A stretch of 64,000 nucleotides of DNA. It comes from Methylobacterium sp. Its GTDB lineage: Bacteria > Pseudomonadota > Alphaproteobacteria > Rhizobiales > Beijerinckiaceae. The notes beneath the pieces are model-generated. The model ran no database searches. It saw only the letters and a list, made by a program, of their open reading frames with translations, and was not told where the DNA came from. The stretch is from assembly GCA_002928875.1 (NCBI GenBank), contig PERO01000019.1, positions 62,001 to 126,000 of the forward strand. Reading direction: 5' to 3'. Position numbers and translations under genes: made by a program. Positions 54,002 to 61,413 of this stretch are shown piece by piece; position 1 is the first letter of the stretch; each line of letters begins with the position of its first letter.

Positions 54002-54340
54002 ATGGGAAGCGAACCGCTTTTGAACCAGACCCAGCTCGATGCCTTTTTCGCGATCGCCCTTGGCTTCGCCTTCGCGGGGCTGATCGCGGCGGTCTATCGC
54101 GCCCTGCGGCACGAGCATGTGCAATTCGAACTGCTACTGACCGGGGGAGGGGCCACGGTCGCGGCCATCCCGCTGCTGGTCGCGGCCGGCCCGGCCGTTA
54201 TCATGCGCAACACCCTGCGCGGCCGGAAATACGAGCGCCGGCAAGTTCATTTTGTCGCGATCGCCACCGCTTTGGCCTCGCTCTGGAGCATGGTGATCGG
54301 CTATCAGCTGATGAACCTGCTGCACGGCGTGATGGGCTGA
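54002..54340 (+). CDS. Hypothetical small integral membrane protein
   Basis: A 112-residue protein with about three hydrophobic helices (roughly 15-32, 45-65 and 85-105) separated by basic loops R-A-L-R-H-E-H and R-G-R-K-Y-E-R-R. No named family is recognised with certainty. ATG at 54002 has GGGAGG about 9 bases upstream. It is 20 bp before the carbonic anhydrase gene. Confidence 0.7.
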   Translation: MGSEPLLNQTQLDAFFAIALGFAFAGLIAAVYRALRHEHVQFELLLTGGGATVAAIPLLVAAGPAVIMRNTLRGRKYERRQVHFVAIATALASLWSMVIGYQLMNLLHGVMG

Positions 54341-54360
54341 GGGCAGGTCCGGAGACCGCC

Positions 54361-54891
54361 ATGCCGCTTTATGCCCTCGATGGAATCGCTCCCGAGACCC
54401 CGCCGGAAGGCCAGTTCTGGGTCGCGCCCGATGCCCATGTGATCGGCAAGGTGCGGATCGCCGAAGGGGTCGGCATCTGGTTCGGCGCCGTGATCCGCGG
54501 CGACAACGAGCCGATCGCGATCGGCCGCGACACCAACATCCAGGAGCATGTCACGCTCCACACCGATATCGGGTTCCCGATCGAGATCGGGGCGGGCTGC
54601 ACGATCGGCCACGGTGCCATCCTGCATGGCTGCACCTTGGGCGACAATGTGCTCGTCGGCATGGGCGCCATCGTGCTGAACGGCGCGAAGATCGGCGCTG
54701 ACAGCCTTGTCGGTGCCGGCGCGCTGGTGACGGAGGGGAAGGAATTCCCGCCCGGATCGCTGATCGTCGGTTCACCTGCCAAGGCAATCCGCACGCTGGA
54801 CGATGCCGCGCGCGAGAAGCTCCGGGGTTCGGCCAGCGGCTATGTGCGGAAATGGCAGCATTTCGCGACCGGGCTGAAGCGCATCGGCTGA
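54361..54891 (+). CDS. Gamma-class carbonic anhydrase family protein
   Basis: A 176-residue left-handed beta-helix protein. Hexapeptide repeats run from about 25 to 140, and the three zinc-ligand histidines are placed at 63, 84 and 89 (Q-E-H, G-H-G, L-H-G). These proteins (YrdA/PaaY type) hydrate CO2 or act as thioesterases. An intrinsic terminator follows. Confidence 0.9.
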   Translation: MPLYALDGIAPETPPEGQFWVAPDAHVIGKVRIAEGVGIWFGAVIRGDNEPIAIGRDTNIQEHVTLHTDIGFPIEIGAGCTIGHGAILHGCTLGDNVLVGMGAIVLNGAKIGADSLVGAGALVTEGKEFPPGSLIVGSPAKAIRTLDDAAREKLRGSASGYVRKWQHFATGLKRIG

Positions 54892-54899
54892 AAAGAGTT

Positions 54900-54935
54900 G
54901 GGCCGGCTGCACCGCGCGATGCAACCGGCCCGTTT
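54900..54935 (+). terminator. Intrinsic terminator after the carbonic anhydrase gene
   Basis: GGGCCGG-C-TGCA pairs with TGCA-A-CCGGCCC (54900-54931) with one mismatch and an 8-nt loop, followed by GTTTC. It is just downstream of the stop codon, a convincing but short T-tract terminator. Confidence 0.6.
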
Positions 54936-55007
54936 CACGAAGGCGATCACCTAGGGACGGAGGGGTGGGGACCTGACCGACCTTCGCGAAAGCTGTCTCG
55001 CCCCGGC

Positions 55008-55607
55008 TCAGCGCTGTGCCGCCACCGTGCGGGTATCGATGCCGCCGAGCGAAACCCAGCGCATGGGGTTCTCGTCCGATTGCCGCTTGATGAAGCGGTA
55101 GCCGGTTTCCTTCCACGCCACGATCCGGCCCACCTGATTGTCGAGCACGAAGTCGCCGCGATCGGTCTTCACGGTCAGCACCGCATGGCCGTCGCCCTTG
55201 AGATCGCGCACCACCGTGATGAGCAGCGCATTGATCGGAAAGCCCGCTTCGACGAGGCGGCGGCGCTTCTCGAGCACGTAATCCTCGCAATCGCCCTTGC
55301 CGTCGGTCGGGAAGGACCAGAGTTCCGGCATGCCCCAGTGCTCCTGGTCGGTGACAGCCTGAACCTCCTGGTTCACGTCGGCGTTGATCTTCACGATCTT
55401 GCGCCAGCTCGCCTCGGTGAGGTTGATCGTGGCCGGCGCCATCGTCCGGTTCACGCATTCCTGCGTGTGTTCCTGGCAGAACTGCACCCAGCCGATCGGC
55501 GGCGAGGTGGGCGCGCCGAGCGCCACGTTGGTCTGGGCGAAAGCCGGTGCCTGGGCGATGCTGCCGAGACCCGCGGCGAGTAGAACACTGATGACGATCT
55601 TCTTCAT
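55008..55607 (-). CDS. Bacterial transglutaminase-like cysteine peptidase (BTLCP)
   Basis: A 199-residue exported protein with a signal peptide (about 1-25). The Cys-His-Asp triad of the BTLCP family is complete: Cys107 in G-D-C-E-D-Y, His141 in D-G-H-A-V-L and Asp156 in V-L-D-N-Q. Relatives such as LapG cleave surface adhesins under c-di-GMP control. A LapG-like role here is possible but no adhesin is nearby. The start at 55607 gives M-K-K-I-V-I. Confidence 0.88.
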   Translation of the reverse strand: MKKIVISVLLAAGLGSIAQAPAFAQTNVALGAPTSPPIGWVQFCQEHTQECVNRTMAPATINLTEASWRKIVKINADVNQEVQAVTDQEHWGMPELWSFPTDGKGDCEDYVLEKRRRLVEAGFPINALLITVVRDLKGDGHAVLTVKTDRGDFVLDNQVGRIVAWKETGYRFIKRQSDENPMRWVSLGGIDTRTVAAQR

Positions 55608-55701
55608 GGACCCCTCCATTCCGTCGAGGGGAAGTTCCCATGCAGGCCTTTGATTTTGCGCGGATTTGACGGTGAGAATCGAGGCGATCGCGGTAAGGCG
55701 C

Positions 55702-55715
55702 CGTCAAGCTTGACG
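55702..55715. promoter_or_regulatory. 14-bp perfect palindrome upstream of the BTLCP gene
   Basis: CGTCAAGCTTGACG is a perfect palindrome 95 bp upstream of the BTLCP start codon on the minus strand. The position suits an operator for that gene. The regulator is unknown. Confidence 0.4.
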
Positions 55716-55957
55716 AAGGCTCAACGGGATCGAAAAAACGGGCCGCGGAATTCGTTCATCATCGAAGTGCCTGAAATTGCTGGGCCGAAGAAGCGGCATC
55801 CGCGGAATTGCCTCAAATCCCCGGTTTCGCCGTTAACCCTGCTTTACCCTGCCCCTTAGAAGCGCGGAAAGGCTGATCGCGAAAGGCCGGAAATCCGTTG
55901 CGGATCGATGCCGTGATCCCGGGCCGGCGGACGGGCAAATGCTGCGCTGCGGGCAGC

Positions 55958-55988
55958 AAAAAGGCCGCAGGGCCCTCGCGCTGCGGCC
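55958..55988 (-). terminator. Intrinsic terminator of the 56.0-kb PilZ gene
   Basis: Read on the minus strand, GGCCGCAG pairs with CTGCGGCC across a 10-nt loop and is followed by five T residues (AAAAA at 55958-55962 on the plus strand). It lies 28 bp past the PilZ stop codon. Confidence 0.75.
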
Positions 55989-56015
55989 ATTCGCTCGCGG
56001 GTCCGGATCAGGCAA

Positions 56016-56663
56016 TCAGAGACGGATGTCGGGCGAGAACATCCGCTCGGGAACCGACGCCCTGAATTCCACCGCCACACCCCCGTCGAACACGCGGACG
56101 ACGCGCGCCGGCGTCGTGCCGAGCATCAGCTCGTCGCCCTTGTTGATCGCGCCGCGGACCGACACGCTGGCTCCGCTACGCGAGACATCGATGACATGGC
56201 CGGGAACGGTGGGCGCGGTGGAGTTCGACAGGTTGCGCACCATGATGCGCGGATCGCGCGGCACGATGCGGTCGTGGCGGCGGTCTTCGGGCAGGTTGAG
56301 CTGGGCGCGGTTCGCCAGCCATATCAGCTGCGCGGCGAGGCGATCGCGCTTGCGCAGGGTGGTGGCGAGTTCGACAACGAACCCGCCATCGGTCACGCGT
56401 TCGATCGTGCCTTCGATCCGGCCGATGGTGTCGAAATAGCCGATCACGCGTTCGCCGATGCGCACATCGGCATCCGAGCGGATGCCCATGGCCTTGATCG
56501 AGGCATCCATGGCGGTGCCGCCATGTTCGCTGCGATCCTCCAGCATGAAGCGTCCGCCGACCTCGATCTTCACGCGCGGCGGGGCGCGGCGCTCATCGCT
56601 CAATCGGAAAAGCCGAAACCGGGCCGCTCGCGGGCTGTTCGCGGAAAGCGCGTTGGAAAGCAT
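56016..56663 (-). CDS. PilZ-domain protein, two-domain form
   Basis: A 215-residue protein. The second half is a clear PilZ domain (residues about 125-205) with R-H-D-R-I-V-P-R giving the arginine motif and D-V-S-R-S-G near 160. The first half (about 25-105), with R-R-A-P-P-R and D-A-S-I-K-A-M-G, looks like a second divergent copy. Such tandem PilZ proteins act as c-di-GMP receptors. An alternative start lies at 56714. It has its own terminator. Confidence 0.82.
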   Translation of the reverse strand: MLSNALSANSPRAARFRLFRLSDERRAPPRVKIEVGGRFMLEDRSEHGGTAMDASIKAMGIRSDADVRIGERVIGYFDTIGRIEGTIERVTDGGFVVELATTLRKRDRLAAQLIWLANRAQLNLPEDRRHDRIVPRDPRIMVRNLSNSTAPTVPGHVIDVSRSGASVSVRGAINKGDELMLGTTPARVVRVFDGGVAVEFRASVPERMFSPDIRL

Positions 56664-56746
56664 GAATGGATTCCTGCCAGAAAATGCAGGATCACTCTGC
56701 CGGAAAGGCCACAATGAAAGATTAACTCAAGGTGTTCAGAACCCGC

Positions 56747-57421
56747 CTACTCCGTCTTGCCGCCGCGCAAAACCGAGAGATGGCCGTGCCGGGACACCAC
56801 TTCATCGCCGAAGGAGCCGGGAATCAGCCCCATCGGCGCGCGCGGACGCGATTGGCGGCCAAGCATGCGCGTGCCGGTGATCGCGACCTCGATGGGCCGC
56901 TGGCGGGCTACCGGCGGGGGCTCGAACAGCGCCAGGGCGCCGATGAGGCGCGCGCCGAGCCGGCCGCGATGCGTGAGTGGCAGCAGGATCATTTCGCCAT
57001 GCCCCTCGAAGGGCCGCCGACGTTCAGGCGGCAGCGCGCCATCCGGGCGGCGCAACAGCCGTTCGAGCGGCGTGCCCGAGGATGCGCCGCGGAATGGCCC
57101 GAGGCTCGCATCCCTGAGGCCGATCAGCACCGGCTCGCCATCCTGCACCGCGCGATCCAGCATGTCGTTCGCGGTGGCGAGCGAGGGCGTGTCGAAGATC
57201 GAGAGATAGCCATTGCCGGTGACATCCCGGCCCAGCGCATGCACGAGCCGCGAGCCGGTGAGCCGGAAGGCGAAATTCTCGGTGTCGCCATCGAGGATGA
57301 ACAGGTCGCCCAGCTCCTTCGTGATCGTCTTCGGGTCGATCTCCGATCGCGCCGGTGCGATGCGCCCGCCGGCCAGCGCGAGCCAGGTGCGGTAGAGCGC
57401 GCGGATGCTGTCGTGGCGCAT
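56747..57421 (-). CDS. PAS_5-type PAS-domain protein
   Basis: A 224-residue protein matching the alphaproteobacterial PAS_5 family. The sequence A-R-S-E-I-D-P-K-T-I near 25 and L-G-D-L-F-I-L-D near 38 open the PAS fold; F-A-F-R-L-T-G-S-R-L follows. It carries no kinase or cyclase domain. Likely a single-domain sensor, ligand unknown. The start at 57421 is preferred over 57463. Confidence 0.82.
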   Translation of the reverse strand: MRHDSIRALYRTWLALAGGRIAPARSEIDPKTITKELGDLFILDGDTENFAFRLTGSRLVHALGRDVTGNGYLSIFDTPSLATANDMLDRAVQDGEPVLIGLRDASLGPFRGASSGTPLERLLRRPDGALPPERRRPFEGHGEMILLPLTHRGRLGARLIGALALFEPPPVARQRPIEVAITGTRMLGRQSRPRAPMGLIPGSFGDEVVSRHGHLSVLRGGKTE

Positions 57422-57870
57422 GGCCAATGTCCCTGTCTGATGCAAATCCGTGCCGACCTGCAACGCATCAACGCGCTGGGAGGGTCGACAGGGCAGGGAC
57501 TGCGATTGGCGTGCCGGAAAAGGTTACCGGAGCCGTTGGTTAATGCTTTGCGAAAGTAAGGTTAAGATCGCAGGCGGCTTGATTCAGCATGCCGGATGTG
57601 CGACTTTGACCTCGCTCCAAAGGTTTCAACACCGCGCCGTTGCTCCGGCGCGGTGTTTCTATTTCAGCGCGTCGATCACGGGACCTTCCAACGGCGCTCA
57701 CCGCCTTGTGCGCCGGCCGACCTTGCATCCCTGCCGCACCCCATTGCGCTGCCGCCCCATTTGCGGAACACTTCACGACATCGCGGGTTCAAATCAGGCA
57801 TCGGTTCGCCCGAAGGCCTGAACAAGAAAGGCGACGGCTTGCCGATCGCCGCAACCACGGGAGGAAAGCC
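57422..57870. other. 449-bp gene-free region between PAS and CBS genes
   Basis: Both flanking genes point outwards and no protein gene is supported. It holds a GGTTAA pair 22 bp apart (57538 and 57560) and an intrinsic-terminator-like hairpin at 57629-57663 pointing to the plus strand. Since no plus-strand gene precedes this terminator, a small RNA upstream of it is possible. The right part carries the CBS gene promoter and a strong GGAGG site. Confidence 0.45.
57629..57663 (+). terminator. Orphan intrinsic terminator, possible sRNA end
   Basis: ACACCGCGCCG (57629-57639) pairs perfectly with CGGCGCGGTGT (57646-57656), 11 bp with a 6-nt loop, followed by TTCTATTT. It is a strong hairpin with a U-rich tail, yet the nearest upstream gene points the other way. 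Confidence 0.6.
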
Positions 57871-58302
57871 ATGAGTGTCGGACGATTGCTGGACGGCAAG
57901 GGACGCGCCGTCATCACGGCGCAGGCGGATCAGAGCCTGCAGGAGGCGAGCCGCCTGCTGGCGGAATATCGCATCGGCGCGCTGGTGATCGCCGGAGAAC
58001 AAGGCTCGGTCGCGGGGATCCTCTCCGAGCGCGATATCGTGCGGGCCATGGCGGAATTCGGCGCAGCGGCGCTGAACCAGCCCGTGAGCCAGCACATGAC
58101 GCGCAAGGTCGTCACCTGCACATCGGCCATGGCCATGCAGGAAGTGATGGAAATCATGACCGCCGGGAAGTTCCGGCATCTTCCCGTCCTCCGGGACGGC
58201 CGGCTCGACGGGATGATCTCCATCGGCGACGTGGTGAAATACCGGCTGGCGCAACTCGAGAACGAGAGCCGCTCTCTGCGCGATTACATCGCGGCGAGCT
58301 GA
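57871..58302 (+). CDS. Tandem CBS-domain protein
   Basis: A 143-residue protein made of two CBS domains (about 5-60 and 75-130). The first has L-A-E-Y-R-I-G-A-L-V-I and I-L-S-E-R-D-I-V-R, the second K-F-R-H-L-P-V-L and I-S-I-G-D-V-V-K. Such stand-alone pairs bind adenosine nucleotides and regulate partners. It has a strong GGAGG site seven bases before ATG. It is convergent with hisI. Confidence 0.9.
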   Translation: MSVGRLLDGKGRAVITAQADQSLQEASRLLAEYRIGALVIAGEQGSVAGILSERDIVRAMAEFGAAALNQPVSQHMTRKVVTCTSAMAMQEVMEIMTAGKFRHLPVLRDGRLDGMISIGDVVKYRLAQLENESRSLRDYIAAS

Positions 58303-58315
58303 AGGCGGCGCGCCG

Positions 58316-58741
58316 TCACGGCTGGTTCGGCGCGTGGGTGATGCGCAGGGACGCGCCGTCCACGCCCGGCTCCACCACGCGATAGAAGCAGGAACGGCGG
58401 TTGGTGTGGCAGGCCGGGCCCTGCTGCGTCACACGGATGAGGATCGCGTCCTGGTCGCAATCGACGCGCATCTCCACGACCCTCTGCGTGTGGCCGCTGG
58501 TCTCGCCCTTGCGCCAGAGCGCGTTGCGGGAGCGCGAGAAATACCAGGCGTCCCCCGTTTCGAGCGTGCGGGCCAGCGCCTCGGCATTCATGTGGGCCAG
58601 CATCAGCACCTCGCCCGAGGCATCATCCACCGTGATGACCGTGACGAGGCCGTTCGCATCGAATTTCGGGGTGAGTGCTACACCTTCCTCGAGGTCGAGC
58701 TTGCTTCCGGGCGGCGCGAAGGGGGTCGAGGGGGTCCACAT
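58316..58741 (-). CDS. hisI: Phosphoribosyl-AMP cyclohydrolase
   Basis: A 141-residue enzyme of histidine synthesis that opens the purine ring of PR-AMP. The metal ligands are seen: D-C-D-Q-D with Asp94, Cys95, Asp96 and Asp98, plus Cys111 and Cys118 from the neighbouring subunit. The N-terminal 15 residues are extended. It is a monofunctional HisI, without the HisE domain. A frame reaching 58912 exists but has no family support. Confidence 0.94.
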   Translation of the reverse strand: MWTPSTPFAPPGSKLDLEEGVALTPKFDANGLVTVITVDDASGEVLMLAHMNAEALARTLETGDAWYFSRSRNALWRKGETSGHTQRVVEMRVDCDQDAILIRVTQQGPACHTNRRSCFYRVVEPGVDGASLRITHAPNQP

Positions 58742-58772
58742 GCCGCTTTCTTGCGGTCTCGTCCCCGCCGGG

Positions 58773-59168
58773 TCAAGCGTCGGACTTCGGCTCCGGAACC
58801 GCGAGGCAGAGCCATTTCGGCGCCTTGCCCCGGTAGGAATGCGATTCCGGCACGAGACTGTTCTTCTGATCGATGACCCCGATCGTGAGGCAGATGGTGT
58901 CCGACCCATCATCCTGCGCGAAGAGCCCGGAGCCGCAATCCGGGCAGAAACCGCGCTGGGACTTCTGGGGCGTGCGCACGAGCTTTGGCGTGCCTCTGGT
59001 CCAGGCGAGGCCCGCGAGGGGGAAATCCACCCAGCCCATTGCCGGCGCGCCGGACCATTTCTGGCACATGCTGCAGGAGCAGTAATGCGGCCAGACGGGC
59101 GGGCCCTCCACGCGGAACGTGATGTTCCCGCAGAGGCAGCCGCCCGTGAAGGTCTTTCGCTTCGGCAT
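58773..59168 (-). CDS. GFA-family (glutathione-dependent formaldehyde-activating type) protein
   Basis: A 131-residue protein with the GFA zinc-site pattern: G-G-C-L-C-G-N near 11, C-S-C-S-M-C near 30 and F-C-P-D-C-G-S near 75. Members bind zinc and glutathione adducts; the formaldehyde assignment holds for few. It is 8 bp downstream of folE and 31 bp before hisI on the same strand. Confidence 0.9.
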   Translation of the reverse strand: MPKRKTFTGGCLCGNITFRVEGPPVWPHYCSCSMCQKWSGAPAMGWVDFPLAGLAWTRGTPKLVRTPQKSQRGFCPDCGSGLFAQDDGSDTICLTIGVIDQKNSLVPESHSYRGKAPKWLCLAVPEPKSDA

Positions 59169-59176
59169 GCGGGAAC

Positions 59177-59806
59177 TCAGCCCCGGCGACCGCCATGCAG
59201 CAGGGTGAAGAAGCGCACCTGCTCGTTCGGGTCATCGCGGAAGACGCCCGTGAACTGGCAGGTGGTGGTCGAGGCGCCCGGCTTCTGGATGCCGCGCATG
59301 GTCATGCACATGTGCTCGGCCTCGATGACCACGGCGATGCCGCGCGGGTGCAGGGCTTCCTCGATGGCCTGGGTGATCTCGGCCGTCATGGTTTCCTGCG
59401 TCTGCAGCCGGCGGGCGAAGGTTTCGACGACGCGCGCGAGCTTCGACAGGCCCACCACGCCATCCGCCGGATAATAGGCGATATGAGCATGGCCGTAGAA
59501 CGGCACCATGTGGTGCTCGCAATGCGAATGGAAGGGAATGTCCTTCACCAGCACGAGGTCGTCATAGCCCTCGACATCGCGGAACACCTTCTGGAGCGCC
59601 TCGGCGGGGTCCATCCGGTAGCCCTGGAACAGTTCCTCATAGGCTTTCGCGACACGCTTGGGCGTTTCGAGGAGGCCCTCGCGGGTGGGGTCGTCGCCCG
59701 CCCAGGCGATGAGCGTGCGGACGGCAGCCTCCGCCTCGGCCCGGCTGGGACGAACGACGGCGCGGGATTCAGTCTTCGGGTGCAAGGGCTTAACCACGGC
59801 ATCCAT
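59177..59806 (-). CDS. folE: GTP cyclohydrolase I
   Basis: A 209-residue enzyme catalysing the first step of folate/pterin synthesis. Zinc ligands Cys96, His99 and Cys167 are present (H-S-H-C-E-H-H and H-M-C-M-T-M). The catalytic core runs through G-L-S-K-L-A-R near 119 and R-L-Q-T-Q-E near 133. The first 25 residues are variable. It heads the folE-GFA-hisI group, and diverges from the Fe-S scaffold gene. Confidence 0.95.
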   Translation of the reverse strand: MDAVVKPLHPKTESRAVVRPSRAEAEAAVRTLIAWAGDDPTREGLLETPKRVAKAYEELFQGYRMDPAEALQKVFRDVEGYDDLVLVKDIPFHSHCEHHMVPFYGHAHIAYYPADGVVGLSKLARVVETFARRLQTQETMTAEITQAIEEALHPRGIAVVIEAEHMCMTMRGIQKPGASTTTCQFTGVFRDDPNEQVRFFTLLHGGRRG

Positions 59807-59962
59807 GGTGCCTTCTCCTTTTGTTGTTGCGCTTCAGCTTACGCGACTTTCCCGATGCCGGATGTCCTCGCGCCGGTGATTTATTTTTGGCTGGCCTGTG
59901 ATCCGACGGATGGAAATCGCCATACCCCGTGCCTATATTCGATGAAAACAAGGCTCCGCGCG

Positions 59963-60415
59963 ATGTTGGACGACGTTTACAACCGGCGCATTCTGGAACT
60001 GGCGGCTGACATCCCCCGTCAGGGGCATTTGGCCGCACCGGATGCGCGCGCCACCGCGCATTCCAAGCTCTGCGGCTCCACGGTCTCCGTCGAACTGGCG
60101 ATGGACGGCGATGTCGTCACCGATTTCGCGCATGAGGTCCAGGCCTGCGCGCTCGGGCAGGCGTCGTCCTCCATCATGGCGCGCAACGTCGTGGGCTCCA
60201 CCGCCGGCGAGTTGCGCGAGGTGCGCGAGGCCGTCCGCCGGATGCTGAAGGAACACGGCACCCCGCCCGCGGGCAAGTGGGAAGACCTGCGCGTGCTCGA
60301 ACCGGTCCGCGATTACAAGGCCCGGCACGCTTCCACGATGCTCACCTTCGATGCCGTTGTGGATGCGATCGGCCAGATCGAGGCGAAGCGCGCCGCGGCG
60401 CGGGCGGCGGAGTGA
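59963..60415 (+). CDS. Iron-sulfur cluster assembly scaffold protein (IscU/SufU-like)
   Basis: A 150-residue IscU/NifU-N-type scaffold. Two of the three usual cluster cysteines are present, Cys37 (K-L-C-G-S) and Cys62 (Q-A-C-A-L-G-Q-A-S-S). The third position reads R-H-A-S-T-M, without cysteine. This divergent form is common next to yidD in alphaproteobacteria. Function may be scaffold-like but not proven. ATG at 59963 is chosen over 59942 from spacing to AAGG. Confidence 0.86.
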   Translation: MLDDVYNRRILELAADIPRQGHLAAPDARATAHSKLCGSTVSVELAMDGDVVTDFAHEVQACALGQASSSIMARNVVGSTAGELREVREAVRRMLKEHGTPPAGKWEDLRVLEPVRDYKARHASTMLTFDAVVDAIGQIEAKRAAARAAE

Positions 60416-60491
60416 GATCGGCATTGAAAATTCGGCCTCGGAAGGATAAAAAGAGAGCCGTAGCCGTTGTTCCCACCGAAGGAGACACGCC

Positions 60492-60521
60492 ATGCACACG
60501 AAGGAAGGTTGGGGCGGTTGA
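60492..60521 (+). other. Nine-codon mini-ORF with a strong ribosome binding site
   Basis: ATG at 60492 is preceded by GAAGGAGA at a 6-base spacing, the best Shine-Dalgarno in this gap, yet the frame ends after M-H-T-K-E-G-W-G-G. It could be a leader peptide for the downstream DUF4760-like gene or a remnant of a broken gene. No attenuator hairpin was found after it. Confidence 0.35.
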
Positions 60522-60567
60522 GGAGTTCAATCGTCCGGTAGCTGTTCCCCCATGATCGGGTCGCACC

Positions 60568-60597
60568 ATGACATGGGCTGAGATGACATGGGTTGAG
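60568..60597 (+). repeat. 15-bp tandem duplication covering the start codon
   Basis: Two adjacent 15-bp copies, ATGACATGGGCTGAG and ATGACATGGGTTGAG, differ at one base. The repeat duplicates the start codon, so translation could begin at either copy, giving N-termini M-T-W-A-E or M-T-W-V-E. The unit length keeps the reading frame. Confidence 0.7.
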
Positions 60598-61071
60598 ATT
60601 GCCCGCGATTACGCCCCCTTCATCCAGGCTGGGGGCGTTTTGTTTTCGGCTTTTGCTGCGGGCCTCTATGCCTTCTTCCAGATCCGCGCCAATCGCCGCA
60701 TCGCCCGCGAGCGGGCAACCCTCGATCTCCTGATCAAGCGCGAATGGGACAAGGATTACCTGGACCACAAGGCGCATTTCAACCGTCTGCGTGATGCCGA
60801 AGGCGGGCTGGAGAAATGGATCTGCGCCGAGCATCGCAATTCCGATGAAGCCAATTCGATCCGCTACGTCATGAACGATTACGAACTGATCGCGCTGGCC
60901 TTGTCGCGCGGAGTGATCGACGAGGCCATCTACAAGGCCTGGTTTCGCGGCTCGATGATCCGGGATTTCCGCGCGGCCGAGATCGCCATCGGCCGGGCGA
61001 GAAACCTCGCCAACTATCCCCAGATTTATGTCGAATGGGAACGTCTGGCCCGCCGCTGGATGGCGGAATAA
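60568..61071 (+). CDS. DUF4760-like hypothetical membrane-anchored protein
   Basis: A 167-residue protein with one N-terminal helix (about 18-38) followed by a soluble helical region rich in charged residues (R-E-R-A-T-L-D-L-L, N-D-Y-E-L-I-A-L). It resembles the DUF4760 family, which has no known function. The start is duplicated: ATG at 60568 and at 60583 lie in a 15-bp tandem repeat. It interrupts the usual scaffold-yidD neighbourhood. Confidence 0.7.
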   Translation: MTWAEMTWVEIARDYAPFIQAGGVLFSAFAAGLYAFFQIRANRRIARERATLDLLIKREWDKDYLDHKAHFNRLRDAEGGLEKWICAEHRNSDEANSIRYVMNDYELIALALSRGVIDEAIYKAWFRGSMIRDFRAAEIAIGRARNLANYPQIYVEWERLARRWMAE

Positions 61072-61072
61072 C

Positions 61073-61390
61073 GTGCGCCTCGTCCGACACCTCTTCCTCG
61101 CGCCGGTCTATCTCTACCGCTACACGCTCTCGGCCTTCATGGGCCGGACGTGCCGACACATGCCCTCCTGCTCGGAATACATGATCGAGGCGGTGAACCG
61201 GCATGGCATCTGGCCCGGCGGATGGATGGGCTTCGCCCGCATCTGCCGCTGCCGGCCGGGCGGGACATCCGGCCTCGATTTCGTCTGCGAGGCGATCCCG
61301 CCAGCCGCGCGCTGGTACAGGCCCTGGCGATATGGCCTGTGGCGCAAGACGAACGCGCCGGAAGATCCTCACCCGGAAGGCCCATGCTAA
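61073..61390 (+). CDS. yidD: Membrane protein insertion efficiency factor YidD
   Basis: A 105-residue protein with the YidD hallmark C-R-H-x-P-S-C-S-E-Y near 27, then A-V-x-R-H-G and G-x-R-I-C-R-C. YidD assists YidC-dependent membrane protein insertion. It begins with GTG 1 bp after the previous stop. In its usual setting it follows the Fe-S scaffold gene. Confidence 0.92.
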   Translation: MRLVRHLFLAPVYLYRYTLSAFMGRTCRHMPSCSEYMIEAVNRHGIWPGGWMGFARICRCRPGGTSGLDFVCEAIPPAARWYRPWRYGLWRKTNAPEDPHPEGPC

Positions 61391-61413
61391 GAAGGCCTTA
61401 GGGCTTCTCTGGC

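Larger units (their letters stand above)
55608..56015. other. 408-bp gene-free region with palindromes and repeats
   Basis: No credible gene. It holds a perfect 14-bp palindrome CGTCAAGCTTGACG at 55702-55715, about 95 bp upstream of the BTLCP start, two copies of CCGCGGAATT (55743-55752, 55800-55809) and a near-CtrA site TTAA-N7-TTAC at 55833-55847. A terminator of the PilZ gene lies at its right end. The left part probably carries the BTLCP promoter. Confidence 0.5.
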
